A stretch of 64,000 bases of DNA, from positions 1 to 64,000 of the forward strand of contig JAHWKY010000027.1 in assembly GCA_019347575.1 (NCBI GenBank), written 5' to 3'. This DNA is from Actinomycetota bacterium. Lineage in GTDB: Bacteria > Actinomycetota > Nitriliruptoria > Nitriliruptorales > Nitriliruptoraceae. The translations under genes and the position numbers were made by a program. The notes under the pieces are model-generated. The model did no database searches, was not told where the DNA came from, and saw only the letters and a list, made by a program, of their open reading frames with translations. Below are positions 34,605-43,459 of the stretch, one piece after another (positions within the stretch are counted from its first letter, which is position 1; each line of letters opens with the position of its first letter).

Positions 34605-36505
34605 GCCGTTGCCTCCGTCTGCAGGTCCTCGAGCCGTGCCCGGACCGGACTCGCGTCGAGGCGCCAGCGGCTGGCCTCGGCGCGCGCGGCGAACCACGAC
34701 CGCGCCGCCTCCGAGTCCGCGAGCACGGCCGCCACGATTGCCACCGCGCCGAAGGTCACGGTCTGCACCGCCGGATCGGAGCCGACGTAGCCGGGCAACA
34801 CCCCCAGCAGCAGCGCCCCGCCGATGGCTCCCGCCAAGGGGGATCTGCCCGCGATGGTCAGCACGGCCAGCCAGGTCAGCGACTGGAAGGGACCGAGGGG
34901 ACCGCTGCTGATCGAGCCGGTGACCCCGCCGAGCAGACCACCGGCGACCGCCGCGAGGAACGCCGACACGCAGAAGACGATGGTCAGCGCCACGTTGACG
35001 CTCGCGCCATGCGTGGTCACGGCCAGCGGGGCGTCCGAGACCGCCCGCAGGACGCGTCCGAGCCTCGACCGCAGCAGGCTGCGGACCCAGACGGCCGCGA
35101 CTACGACGACGGCGACGACCACGTAGAAGTAGGCGACGTCGGTGGCGGCGCCGAGGCCAGGGAGGGCGGGGCGCGGGAACAGCCGGAAGCCCAGGGCTCC
35201 GAACATGAGCCCGCTGGGGTACAGCAGTTGCTCGACGAGGATGCCGAACCCGAACGTGGCCAGCGCGAGGTAGACGCCGGACAACCGGATCGCGGGGATC
35301 GCGACGACCGCACCCACGGGCACGGCCACGAGACCCGAGACGAGCAGGGCAGCGAACCAGGGCAGCCCGGCGCCGGCGGTCAGGTGCGCCATCGTGGTCC
35401 CCCCGACGGCTACGAACACGGCGTGGCACAGCGACACCTGGCCGGCGGTCCAGACGAGCAGGCCGAGCGACAGGAACAGCAGCGCGAGCGCGCCTCCCGT
35501 GAGGAACATCGGGATGCGCGCGCCCGCCAGGTGGGGCAGGACGATCAGTACACCGCAGCCCGCGACGAGGGCGACCCGGGCGACCAGCGGCGATGCCGTC
35601 CGCGCACCTCCGATGTGGGCACGCCCCGGCGGGGTCCGGGGCAGGCGTCTCGGGAACGCGACCAGGACCCCGAACAGCACCAGGAACGGCAGGCTCGACG
35701 GCAGCCCTCGCAGCGCGGGCACCTCCGCCACGAACTTCGTGGACAGCGCGACGGCGACGCCCAGACCGAGCCCGCCGGCGTAGGTCAGACCGAGGCTCGA
35801 GAAGCGTCCGACCGCCGCCGCCCCGAACGCCTGCACGACGAGCAGCGTCAGCAGCAGCACGTCGAGGCCGAGGAACGGCGCGATGAGGATCCCCGACAGG
35901 GCTGCGAACGCGCAGCCGATGACCCACGCCACGCGGCGCACGGTGACGGGGTCGGTACCGGACAGGCTGATGAGGTCGGCGTCGTCGACCACGCCCCTCA
36001 TGGCGATGCCGATCCGCGTCCGGGCCAGCAGTCGCGTCAGCCCCAGCGCGGCAGCGGCCGTCACGAGCACCGTGACGAGTTGGTCGACACCGACGTTGGT
36101 CCCGGCGAGCCGGAACATCCCCGTCGGCAGGAACGGCGTGGCCTGTCGCGTGAGCGCTCCCGTGGTCAGGGTCAGGCTCCCCTGGATCACGAGCAGGATC
36201 CCGACCGTGGCCACGACCTGCATGACGGGGCGGCTCCCGCCCCCGAGGGAGCGCGACACCGCCTCGAGGACGTAGCCGACCAGCGGCGCCACGATCGCGA
36301 GGACGATGGCGAGGGCTACCGGGTAGGGGATGCCAGCCCCCTCCCACAGTCCGTAGAACGCGAACGCCCCGACCGCGGCGACCGCACCGTGCGCGAAGTT
36401 GAACACGCCCGCGGTGCGTTGCGTGAGCACGAGGCCGAGCGCCGCCAGCGCGTACACCGACCCGCTGGTGAGACCGGTGATGATGAACGGCAGGTAGTCG
36501 GTCAT
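34601..36505 (-). CDS. Fused LivH-LivM permease
   Basis: A 634-residue permease in which the two LIV-type subunits are joined. Residues 1-290 are LivH-like (ITGLTSGSVYALAALGLVLTQRTAGVFNFAHGA; RGVVDDADLISLSG). Residues 320-600 are LivM-like (GLLVWTAGQVSLCHAVFVAVGG; LSGVYLALATFGFGILVEQLLY; GRSPLAGAIGGALLLG). About 16-18 membrane segments in total. In this operon a single polypeptide therefore supplies the whole membrane channel for livF-livG. Confidence 0.92.
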   Translation of the reverse strand: MTDYLPFIITGLTSGSVYALAALGLVLTQRTAGVFNFAHGAVAAVGAFAFYGLWEGAGIPYPVALAIVLAIVAPLVGYVLEAVSRSLGGGSRPVMQVVATVGILLVIQGSLTLTTGALTRQATPFLPTGMFRLAGTNVGVDQLVTVLVTAAAALGLTRLLARTRIGIAMRGVVDDADLISLSGTDPVTVRRVAWVIGCAFAALSGILIAPFLGLDVLLLTLLVVQAFGAAAVGRFSSLGLTYAGGLGLGVAVALSTKFVAEVPALRGLPSSLPFLVLFGVLVAFPRRLPRTPPGRAHIGGARTASPLVARVALVAGCGVLIVLPHLAGARIPMFLTGGALALLFLSLGLLVWTAGQVSLCHAVFVAVGGTTMAHLTAGAGLPWFAALLVSGLVAVPVGAVVAIPAIRLSGVYLALATFGFGILVEQLLYPSGLMFGALGFRLFPRPALPGLGAATDVAYFYVVVAVVVVAAVWVRSLLRSRLGRVLRAVSDAPLAVTTHGASVNVALTIVFCVSAFLAAVAGGLLGGVTGSISSGPLGPFQSLTWLAVLTIAGRSPLAGAIGGALLLGVLPGYVGSDPAVQTVTFGAVAIVAAVLADSEAARSWFAARAEASRWRLDASPVRARLEDLQTEATA

Positions 36506-36807
36506 GGCTCGGTGCCGGACGGCGCATCCACCTCGTGGTCCGCGTCGGTCAGCGGGGTCAGCCCCAGCTCGGCGAGCAGCTCACGCCGGCGCTGACTGAT
36601 GCGGAAACGAGCCTGGCGCAGGAACGCGACGGCGAGCACCGACGCGGCGATGACCGCCGCCGCGCCGAGGTTCAGCCACACCACCTGCGCTTTTAGCGAC
36701 GCCTCACCCGCCCCGCCGTACCACGCCACCAGCAGGATCGCGAAGCACAACCCCGCCCCGAGCGTGACCGCGATGACCGCCCGCCGCGGCCACAGCTCAT
36801 CCCTCAT
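36502..36807 (-). CDS. Small two-TM membrane protein
   Basis: A 101-residue protein with two hydrophobic segments (about residues 9-30 and 45-65) and a basic/acidic C-terminal tail. No family is recognised. It overlaps the permease (ATGA) and the next small gene (11 bases), so it is probably an accessory of the importer. The start is taken at MRDELWPRR. Confidence 0.65.
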   Translation of the reverse strand: MRDELWPRRAVIAVTLGAGLCFAILLVAWYGGAGEASLKAQVVWLNLGAAAVIAASVLAVAFLRQARFRISQRRRELLAELGLTPLTDADHEVDAPSGTEP

Positions 36808-37084
36808 CGGTCGCAGACCCTCGCGCGGCCAGATGCCGCTCGATGCGGCGCAGCTCGCGCCACTCGTCCCGCAGGTCGGCACTCAGCCACAGCGCTGCGC
36901 CGACGCCACAGAGGAACAGCCCGACCATCCCACCCGAGACCACGTAGGGGATCTGCGCCGCGGGGAGCACGGCATCAGCGACGCCGATCCATCCCAGAGT
37001 GAGAGATACGACGCCGACGGCCACCGCGACGACGGCGGCGACCCGGTCCCACTGTGCGCGCAACCACGAGCGCAGCTCTCTCAC
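36797..37084 (-). CDS. Small two-TM membrane protein
   Basis: A 95-residue protein with two hydrophobic segments (about residues 16-40 and 46-66) and a charged C-terminal helix (DLRDEWRELRRIERHL). It resembles its neighbour in layout but not in sequence. The GTG start overlaps the secreted-protein stop (GTGA). Function unknown. Confidence 0.65.
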   Translation of the reverse strand: MRELRSWLRAQWDRVAAVVAVAVGVVSLTLGWIGVADAVLPAAQIPYVVSGGMVGLFLCGVGAALWLSADLRDEWRELRRIERHLAARGSATDEG

Positions 37085-38448
37085 GTCGGATCTCCCGTGT
37101 CGGCGTCGGATGGGGCGGAGGCGCGGCCACCGGTCCGGGTCGTGTGCATCGACACCAGTGCGGCCAGCGCGCCGACGACGAGGACCGGGTAGAAGTAGCC
37201 CGCCTCGAGCGGCTCGCTCGCGGCGAGGAGCATCCGCGGGGAGGTGGCTGTGGGAGCGTCGACGGGCGGGTCGGCAGCGCTACCGACCGGGGGCGCGATC
37301 GACGGCGGGGCGGCGCGGGTCGTGAGCGGCGGCGCACTCAACGGCAAGCGGGGCGCCGTCGGTGGCGGGGCGGGATCGGATGGTGCCGACCGGACTGGCT
37401 GGGTGCCGGTGGCAGGGGGCGGTGGTGTGTCGGTGGAGGTGCCGGGAGCGACGATCGGCGACGCTTGGACGGCCGCGGTCGTCAGTCCGAACGTGTAGCG
37501 CAGCTCGACCTCCTGGCCGGGCGGCACGACGTTGGGGATGCCGTCGGTCAGCACGTGGCGCACGCTGATGCGCAGGGCGGTCGAAGTGGCGGTTCCAGCC
37601 GCCGCGTCCTCGGCTCCTCCGAGCATGTGGACCTCGACACCCGCCTGCGCCAGCGCCTCGCCGACCGGGGACGTCTCGAGCGGCGCTGCGTTCCCGGCGA
37701 CCTGCAGACCCTCCTCGGTGATCTCGACGCCCACCCCGTCGACGGTCACGCCGTCCGCGTGGAACGAGCGCTCCACCTGCGGCGATCCGTCCGGACCCAC
37801 GATGACGCGGACCGACGAGCTCACCCGACCGATGACGAGCGGACCGAAGGTGGCGGGTTCGGCGACTGCGACCGCCTCGGCGACGACCGACCCCTCCTCG
37901 ACGTAGCCGGTCGCGGTGGAGCGCGAACGGACCGCCACGTCACCGTCAATGCCGTCCGTGCCGGTGAGGGAGAGCGCATCCGACCGCAGCGCCTCGCTGG
38001 TGGCGGTCACGGCGTAGGGCCCTGCCGCCGACGAAGCCTCCGGCTGACTGGGGTAGCTCGACCGGGCGACCGTGGGCTGCTCGGGGTTGGGGAACGGCAA
38101 CCCGCTGAGTCCGGCGATCAGGCCTGGTCCGGTCAGCACGAGTTCGCCAGGGTCGGGACTGGCGGCGAACGCCTGGCTCACGCCGAGCGAGGTGACCTCC
38201 GCCTGCGCCACCCCGCCTCCGAGGTCGACGATGGTGTCGACGATGGTGAGTCCCGGGGCGACGACCGCCACCGAGGCGCCGGTCGCGCTCGCGATGGCCG
38301 AGAAGCCCGCGGGGTTCGTCTGCGCGGTGGCGGATGCCGTGAGGTGGAGCGACAGCGCGCTCACGACGATGACCGCGACGCCCACGCCGGCGCCCCGCCG
38401 ACGCGCTCCTGCGGAGCCACGCGAGCTCGAGTCGTCCTCGCTCCCCAT
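37081..38448 (-). CDS. Secreted protein with C-terminal membrane anchor
   Basis: A 455-residue protein. The signal peptide is AVIVVSALSLHLTASATA, with cleavage likely before QTNPAG. The body is beta-rich, the linker Pro/Thr rich, and a C-terminal membrane segment (YFYPVLVVGALAALV) ends in a charged tail. It has no recognised family. It heads the operon of two small membrane proteins and the LIV-type importer, so it may be an extracytoplasmic partner (inference). I start at MGSEDDSS (38448), 4 bases after GAGGG. Confidence 0.7.
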   Translation of the reverse strand: MGSEDDSSSRGSAGARRRGAGVGVAVIVVSALSLHLTASATAQTNPAGFSAIASATGASVAVVAPGLTIVDTIVDLGGGVAQAEVTSLGVSQAFAASPDPGELVLTGPGLIAGLSGLPFPNPEQPTVARSSYPSQPEASSAAGPYAVTATSEALRSDALSLTGTDGIDGDVAVRSRSTATGYVEEGSVVAEAVAVAEPATFGPLVIGRVSSSVRVIVGPDGSPQVERSFHADGVTVDGVGVEITEEGLQVAGNAAPLETSPVGEALAQAGVEVHMLGGAEDAAAGTATSTALRISVRHVLTDGIPNVVPPGQEVELRYTFGLTTAAVQASPIVAPGTSTDTPPPPATGTQPVRSAPSDPAPPPTAPRLPLSAPPLTTRAAPPSIAPPVGSAADPPVDAPTATSPRMLLAASEPLEAGYFYPVLVVGALAALVSMHTTRTGGRASAPSDADTGDPT

Positions 38449-38478
38449 CTGGCCCTCACAGAGAGAGGTAGTCAAAAC

Positions 38479-38500
38479 AGGTAGATCATCTAACGGATGC
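38479..38500. promoter_or_regulatory. Operator-like motif shared with 30029-30050
   Basis: AGGTAGATCATCTAACGGAT lies about 30 bases upstream of the secreted-protein gene and contains a TAGAT-C-ATCTA dyad. It resembles AGGTAGATGATACTAACGAT in the promoter of the LIV-type binding protein (30029), allowing a two-base gap. One regulator may link both operons. Confidence 0.45.
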
Positions 38501-38543
38501 TAGGAGTGCAAGGGGCCTCGGGTCAACGGCCTCGTGATGGCGC

Positions 38544-40595
38544 CTACGGGGCGAAGAGCGAGCGCAGGTCGTCGACGGACGTGACGGGGCGCTCGCACAC
38601 GAAGTCGTGGCACACGTACGCCGCGGGCGCGCCGTCGGCCTCGCCCCGGCCCTCCAGCAGCGGGACACGGACGGCAGCGGGGTCATCCGGGGCGGCCACG
38701 GCCACGACCGTGCCGGGCCTCAGCGCATCCCAGACGGCGCGAACGAGCGCGTTCCGCTGCTCGCCCTCCGCCCCGACGATGGCGATCTCGCGCGGCCCGG
38801 CCACAGCGAACTCGACCGCCTGTAGCAGCCAGCCGTAGCCGGTCGGCATGCGCGCGACGTCGCCCTGGAAGGTGGCGATGACCTCGTCAGCGACCTCGCG
38901 CCAGCGCGCCTGGCCGGTGTAGGCGGCGAGTCGCAGCGACACGTCCGCCATGACGCTGTTGCCGGACGGCGTGGCGTTGTCCCAGGTTTCCTTCGGTCGG
39001 CGGTACAGCTCTTCGCCGTCCGCTGCGGTCTGGAAGAAGCCGCCGCCGTCCTCGTCGCGGAACCTCGCCAGCGCGTCGTCGGCCAGTTCGACCGCGCGGT
39101 CGAACCAGCCCACCTCCCCCGTGGCCGCGTACAGATCCAGGTACGCCGCTGTGAGGTAGGAGACGTCCTCGAGGAAGGCCGGTACGGATGCCCGGCCGTC
39201 CTTCCAGGTGTGATGCAGGACGCCGTCCACGACGAGGTTGGCCTCGAGGAACCGCGCGATGCGGACCGCCTCGGTGGTGTAGCGATCCACGTCGAGGTGG
39301 ACCCCGGCACGCGCCAATCCCCGGATCGCGAGGGCGTTCCAGGAGGTGAGGACCTTGTCGTCGAGCCCCGGGTGCACACGTTGCTGACGATGCGCGTAGA
39401 GCGTCTCCCGGACCGCCTCGAGGTCACGGCGGAACGAGTCGGCGTCGAGGTCGTTCTCGGTGACGAAGTCGTCACGCGGGACCGGCTCGTGGAGGATGTT
39501 GGTGCCCTCCCAGTTGCCGTCGGCAGTCACACCGAAGAAGCGCGCGAACACGTCCGCATCGGCGCCGGCCTCGGCGACGACCCCGCGGAACTCCTCGTCG
39601 CTCCACACGAAGAACCTCCCCTCGACGCCCTCGCTGTCAGCGTCGGTGGCGGACCAGAGGCCTCCCTCCGGGTGCTGCATGTCGCGCAGCAGGTAGTCGG
39701 CCGTCGAGCGAGCGACGCGGGCGAAGCGGTCGTCGCCGCTCGACACGGCCGCTTTCGCGTAGCAGGGCAGCAGCAAGGCGTTGTCGTACAGCATCTTCTC
39801 GAAGTGGGGCACGAGCCAGTGGGCGTCGGTGGAGTAGCGGGCGAAGCCGCCACCGATCTGGTCGTGGATCCCGCCCCGCGCCATGGCGTCCAGCGCCTGC
39901 CCCGCCGCGAGCAGCTCGTCGTACCCGCCGGTGCGCGCGTGTCGGTCGAGCAGGTACTCGATCGTCATGGCCTGCGGGAACTTCGGGGCGCGACCGAACC
40001 CGCCCGCGTGCCGGTCCCACGCCTGCTCGAGGATCGTGCTCGCTGCGTGGTCGGTGACGTCGAGGTCGACGTTGCCGCGGGGCGCCTGCTGCGCCGCGCG
40101 CTCCCTCAGCGCGGTCACGAGTCGCTGCGACTGTTGGGCGACCTCGTGACGCCGTTCGGTCCACGCCTCGTGCACCGCTTCGAGGATGTCCGTGAAGCCC
40201 GGCATCCCCTGGCGTGCGGGGTGGGGCCAGTAGGTGCCGCCGAAGAAGGGCTCGCCGTCGGGCGTCAGGAACACCGACATCGGCCAGCCGCCGTGGCCGG
40301 TCATCGCGGTGACGGCGTCCATGTAGACCGCATCGACGTCGGGGCGCTCCTCCCGATCGACCTTCACGTTCACGAAGTGCTCGTTCATCAGGCGGGCGAC
40401 GTCGGGGTCCTCGAACGACTCGTGCGCCATCACGTGACACCAGTGGCAGCTGGAGTAACCGACCGATAGGAAGATCGGCTTGTCCTGCTCCTTGGCCTCA
40501 TGGAAGGCGTCCTCACCCCAGGGGTACCACTGCACCGGGTTGTCGGCGTGCTGGAGCAGGTACGGGGAGGTCTCGGTGGCGAGGCGGTTGGACAC
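38544..40595 (-). CDS. DUF255 / thioredoxin-domain protein (YyaL, SPATA20-like)
   Basis: A 683-residue protein. Residues 1-160 form the DUF255 thioredoxin-like domain with [19 protein letters not shown], the CxxC motif in SSCHWCHVM and [21 protein letters not shown]. The remainder is an (alpha/alpha)6 barrel of the N-acylglucosamine-epimerase type ([42 protein letters not shown]). The function of the family is not established. The GTG start at 40595 has GGAG upstream. Fragments of this gene's 5' part recur at 41742 and 46231. Confidence 0.92.
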   Translation of the reverse strand: MSNRLATETSPYLLQHADNPVQWYPWGEDAFHEAKEQDKPIFLSVGYSSCHWCHVMAHESFEDPDVARLMNEHFVNVKVDREERPDVDAVYMDAVTAMTGHGGWPMSVFLTPDGEPFFGGTYWPHPARQGMPGFTDILEAVHEAWTERRHEVAQQSQRLVTALRERAAQQAPRGNVDLDVTDHAASTILEQAWDRHAGGFGRAPKFPQAMTIEYLLDRHARTGGYDELLAAGQALDAMARGGIHDQIGGGFARYSTDAHWLVPHFEKMLYDNALLLPCYAKAAVSSGDDRFARVARSTADYLLRDMQHPEGGLWSATDADSEGVEGRFFVWSDEEFRGVVAEAGADADVFARFFGVTADGNWEGTNILHEPVPRDDFVTENDLDADSFRRDLEAVRETLYAHRQQRVHPGLDDKVLTSWNALAIRGLARAGVHLDVDRYTTEAVRIARFLEANLVVDGVLHHTWKDGRASVPAFLEDVSYLTAAYLDLYAATGEVGWFDRAVELADDALARFRDEDGGGFFQTAADGEELYRRPKETWDNATPSGNSVMADVSLRLAAYTGQARWREVADEVIATFQGDVARMPTGYGWLLQAVEFAVAGPREIAIVGAEGEQRNALVRAVWDALRPGTVVAVAAPDDPAAVRVPLLEGRGEADGAPAAYVCHDFVCERPVTSVDDLRSLFAP

Positions 40596-40720
40596 GGGGC
40601 TCCGGAGCGACGGGGTCACCTCCCAGGCTACGAGGTCGCCGCCAGGCCCCGCCGACCGAGCGTCCCGCCTAGGTGCGCCGTGGTCCCCGTGCGCCCATCC
40701 TCGGCCCGCGGCCGGTCGTA

Positions 40721-40770
40721 ACTTCATCCCCCAGATCGCTCGCATATCCGAGCGGATCGGGGGACGAAGT
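40721..40770. repeat. Dispersed 50-bp palindromic repeat, copy B
   Basis: The near-perfect palindrome starts ACTTCATCCCCCAGATCGCT, ends GGATCGGGGGACGAAGT and is centred on ATAT. Together with about 45 further bases on its right it is shared with copy D (63069). It lies 125 bases upstream of the DUF255 gene start. On the minus strand the 130-base shared block reads as an open frame beginning MGEEAESL in both copies, probably a coincidence of palindrome structure. Confidence 0.9.
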
Positions 40771-40908
40771 TGAGCGACGCTCCGTGGAAGCGACTCGGCC
40801 TCCTCACCCACGCAGAGGGTGTAGTCCGCTACGTGCTCATGCGACCTCTAGCCGACCGGCCCGATAGCCACGGTTCTCTTGCTCGGATCCATCAGCAGGT
40901 CCAGTTCA

Positions 40909-40922
40909 TACACTGTTATACT
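40909..40922 (+). promoter_or_regulatory. Promoter -10 element for the toxin-antitoxin pair
   Basis: TATACT at 40917-40922 with an extended TG one base before it (TGTTATACT). It lies about 15 bases upstream of the antitoxin start in an AT-rich patch; no good -35 hexamer is seen. Confidence 0.5.
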
Positions 40923-40936
40923 CGGGTGTCAGGGAG

Positions 40937-41197
40937 GTGACGGCGACGGAGCGAAGATCGAAGGTGCTGTCGGTGTCGGTGCCCCCTGAGCTCGCGCGTG
41001 ACTTCGAGCGCCTAGCCGAGGAGCAGGGGCGGAACAAGAGCGAGCTGTTCCGCGAGATGCTCCGGATCTACCAGGCCTACCAGGAGACCGGACGTTTCGA
41101 GATCCTCCAGCGCTACGGATCGGCGCGCGCTAGGGCGGTCGGGGTCGCCGACGAGGGCGACGTCGAGCGGTTGATCAAGGAAGCGCGCCACGGGTGA
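40937..41197 (+). CDS. CopG-type ribbon-helix-helix antitoxin
   Basis: An 86-residue protein. Residues 8-50 read LSVSVPPELARDFERLAEEQGRNKSELFREM, a ribbon-helix-helix DNA-binding domain. The C-terminal part should wrap the toxin. The stop overlaps the PIN toxin start (GTGA), the usual antitoxin-toxin order with autoregulation. The GTG at 40937 directly abuts an AGGGAG site; an in-frame GTG ten codons on is possible. Confidence 0.85.
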   Translation: MTATERRSKVLSVSVPPELARDFERLAEEQGRNKSELFREMLRIYQAYQETGRFEILQRYGSARARAVGVADEGDVERLIKEARHG

Positions 41198-41592
41198 GGG
41201 TCGTGCTCGACACGAACGTGCTCGTGTCGGCGTTCGTGTTCCCAGGTGGGCCACCCGAAGCCGTCTACCGGCGCATGCTGTCCGGTGAGGTCACGATGAT
41301 CGTGTCCCGCCCGTTGTTGGCCGAGCTCGGTCGAGTGCTGATCGACAAGTTCGACTGGGAGCCGGCCTACGCCGAGGAGGTGGTCGCCCAGCTGCTCCGC
41401 ATCGGCGAGCTCGTCGAGCCGGGCGACGTGGTCGAGGACATCGAGGACGATCCCGCGGACAACCGAGTGCTGGAGGCGGCCGCCGAGGGCGAGGCGGACG
41501 TGATCGTCAGCGGCGACCGTCACCTGCTCGCGCTGGGCCAGTGGCGAGACATCCCCATCGTCAACCCGGCCGGGTTCGTCGAGGAGGCCTGA
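41194..41592 (+). CDS. PIN-domain toxin (VapC-like RNase)
   Basis: A 132-residue PIN-domain protein. The acidic metal-binding residues are visible: Asp in VVLDTNVLVSAF, Glu in LLAELGRVL, Asp in EDDPADNRVLEAA, and Asp in DVIVSGDRHLLAL. Of the TIGR00305 'PIN family' type. Such toxins cleave RNA, and the CopG partner neutralises them. The pair sits between the DUF255 gene and its decayed fragment, next to repeat copy B. Confidence 0.88.
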   Translation: MRVVLDTNVLVSAFVFPGGPPEAVYRRMLSGEVTMIVSRPLLAELGRVLIDKFDWEPAYAEEVVAQLLRIGELVEPGDVVEDIEDDPADNRVLEAAAEGEADVIVSGDRHLLALGQWRDIPIVNPAGFVEEA

Positions 41593-41741
41593 CAGCGCCG
41601 CGTTGCGGCGCCGACCAGCAACGGTGGAGTTCTTCCCACCTGGGAAGACGGCGGGAAGAACTGAAGCGAACTCGCAGGTAGACGGGGGCAGAACCACCGT
41701 AGACGGGGTCCTACGGCGCTGTCGCGACGGACTCTGGTGTT

Positions 41742-41795
41742 ATCACGTGGCTCCAGTGGCAGGACGAGTAGCCGACGGAGAGGAACACCGGGACG
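41742..41795 (-). pseudogene. DUF255 5' fragment (thioredoxin-motif piece)
   Basis: Minus-strand translation gives [15 protein letters not shown], matching [15 protein letters not shown] of the intact DUF255 gene at 40.4 kb, with the second Cys changed to Ser. No flanking reading frame continues the similarity. It is a short relic in an otherwise empty 370-base gap (41593-41965). Confidence 0.7.
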
Positions 41796-41965
41796 TTCCG
41801 GCGACGTCCCGTTGCACGGGCGGTTCCCTCGCGGTCGCTCTCGCCTCGGGGGTGATCCGTACGCTCTCGACACGACGCGGGATCGAACCCCCCTGGCGCG
41901 CGCCGTCCGCCCGCACCATATGTCCCACAGGGACTTGTCCGCTAGCGATCCGGTTGAAGCTGGTA

Positions 41966-42508
41966 TCAGGGCGTGCGAGCCAGGGGGTGCTGGGCGGATC
42001 GCCGGTGGTGTGGGGCTGCGGTGCGGCTTCGTCTCGCTTCCCGCCATAGCCGCGAGAACGTAGCTACCGAGGCTGGGAGGCCGGGCAATGTGGACACCTG
42101 CAACCACAGCTCGAGACGGTCGAAGTGGTAGGTGTGTGAGCTGATGCCGTCCTCAGCCAGCGCGTAGATCGACACGCCTTGCCAGCACAACCGCCGTCCG
42201 CTGCTGGGAAGGTCGATCGAGGGCATCCGCAATCGGCCGAGGTGCGTGCCTCGTTCGCGCCATTCCAACGCGATGAGCCCGGGTTCTGACAAGACGCGCA
42301 GGACGTCGGAGGCGACGTCGGGGAACGCACGGAACCATGCCGTCCACATGGCCTCGGCTCCGCTGCGTCCACGGATCTCCATGCCCGGGAGCGTGATCCG
42401 GCAGGCAGGCGAGTACAGCGCCGCCAGCGCCTGGGGGTCGTGCCGGTGGTAGGCATCGAGGAGCGCCAGCAGTTGTTCGGGGAGGTTCCGCAGCGGCGAC
42501 CGGGTCAT
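41966..42508 (-). CDS. SnoaL-like (NTF2-fold) protein
   Basis: A 180-residue protein. The NTF2-like cone is indicated by LLDAYHRHDPQALAALYSPACRITLPG, then AEAMWTAWFRAFPDV and RERGTHLGRLRMPSIDLPSSGR, as in polyketide cyclase SnoaL-type proteins and related isomerases. The C-terminal 40 residues are basic and probably disordered. It overlaps the methyltransferase stop (ATGA), suggesting they act together. Confidence 0.82.
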   Translation of the reverse strand: MTRSPLRNLPEQLLALLDAYHRHDPQALAALYSPACRITLPGMEIRGRSGAEAMWTAWFRAFPDVASDVLRVLSEPGLIALEWRERGTHLGRLRMPSIDLPSSGRRLCWQGVSIYALAEDGISSHTYHFDRLELWLQVSTLPGLPASVATFSRLWREARRSRTAAPHHRRSAQHPLARTP

Positions 42509-43377
42509 CGCTCGTCGCCTCCTGCAGACTCGCCGGGCCGGGTCGCGAGGAGGCTCGCGTAGGCGATGTGCCCGAAGAACCGGCCCGCAGCCATCCGGCG
42601 TCGAGCCTCATCGCGCAACGCGTCGGCGGCGACGGCTTCGATCACGCCCTCCTCCGCGAGGGCCTGAGCCCCGAAGTCGATGATGGTCGGGATGTAGGTG
42701 GGTGCTTCGATCTCGACGTAGCCGTGGCTCTCCAGGTCGAGCGCGACGAAGCCCGCATCCGCCACCAGGGTGTGCAACCGGCGGACGAGCCACGGGTCAT
42801 ACACGAGGCGCGACACCGCCGCGGCGACGCATGCCTGGAGCGGGTCTGCAGGAGACAGGGCGCCTGTGGTGGTCGCGTAGTCGCCGTCGAACACCAGCAG
42901 CGTCCCGCCGGGTACCAGCACACGGAACGCCTCCTGGAGGGCGGCGGTTGGGCCCGGGATGTGACACAGCGTGGTGGCGAAGACGACGACGTCGAAGCGT
43001 CGGTCTCCGAAGGGCAGCTCCCGACCGTCCGCGAGGTCGAAGGCCACCGCGGGGTCCGCACTGACGGCGCGGCGGGCGTACTCGACGAACCGGGGACAGG
43101 GATCGATGCCCACGACCTCCGTGACTCCCGGCAGAGCTGCGAGCTCCCGGGCGACCACTCCGGTGCCGGATCCGACTTCCAGCACCCGGCAGCCGGCACG
43201 GCGGGGGATCCGCGACAGGACAACCTGGCGCAGAGCCCTTTGGCGCGGCTCGGCGCCGCGGACCTCGAGCCGCGTCATCAGTGCATCGGCGGTGGCGGCA
43301 TCCAGCTCGCCGCCGCGCGCGTACGGGTCCGTCGGTACCGTGCCGGTGCTGGGCGGCGGGGCGGTCTTCGTGAGCAT
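42505..43377 (-). CDS. SAM-dependent methyltransferase
   Basis: A 290-residue class I methyltransferase. Motif I is VLEVGSGTGVVARELA, the acidic end of strand 2 is VVGIDPCP, motif post-I DGRELPFGDRRFDVVVFATTLCHIP, and the post-III LVPGGTLLVFDGDY. The substrate is unknown; the SnoaL-like partner suggests a small aromatic or polyketide-like molecule (inference). I start at the ATG at 43377 (GGAGGCG upstream), 9 codons inside the longest reading frame. Confidence 0.88.
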   Translation of the reverse strand: MLTKTAPPPSTGTVPTDPYARGGELDAATADALMTRLEVRGAEPRQRALRQVVLSRIPRRAGCRVLEVGSGTGVVARELAALPGVTEVVGIDPCPRFVEYARRAVSADPAVAFDLADGRELPFGDRRFDVVVFATTLCHIPGPTAALQEAFRVLVPGGTLLVFDGDYATTTGALSPADPLQACVAAAVSRLVYDPWLVRRLHTLVADAGFVALDLESHGYVEIEAPTYIPTIIDFGAQALAEEGVIEAVAADALRDEARRRMAAGRFFGHIAYASLLATRPGESAGGDER

Positions 43378-43407
43378 GTCGCGCCTCCGATGATCCGGTG
43401 GCACGAC

Positions 43408-43449
43408 GGTACGGATCCGACCACGCCGGTGTATCCGTACCAGTACGGA
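43408..43449. promoter_or_regulatory. Palindromic operator upstream of the methyltransferase
   Basis: A 16-base palindrome TCCGTAC-CA-GTACGGA (43434-43449) and an upstream half-site GGTACGGAT (43408-43416) whose partner is ATCCGTACC (43433-43441). They lie between the methyltransferase and the hydrolase-LuxR gene, partly across the 82-base gap. Size and symmetry fit a dimeric regulator, plausibly the adjacent LuxR-type protein. Confidence 0.6.
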
Positions 43450-43459
43450 GATCCCGCGG

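Noticed and set aside
41870-41900. GGGATCGAACCCCCC as a tRNA T-arm
   Set aside because: Stem positions do not pair and the other tRNA arms are absent.
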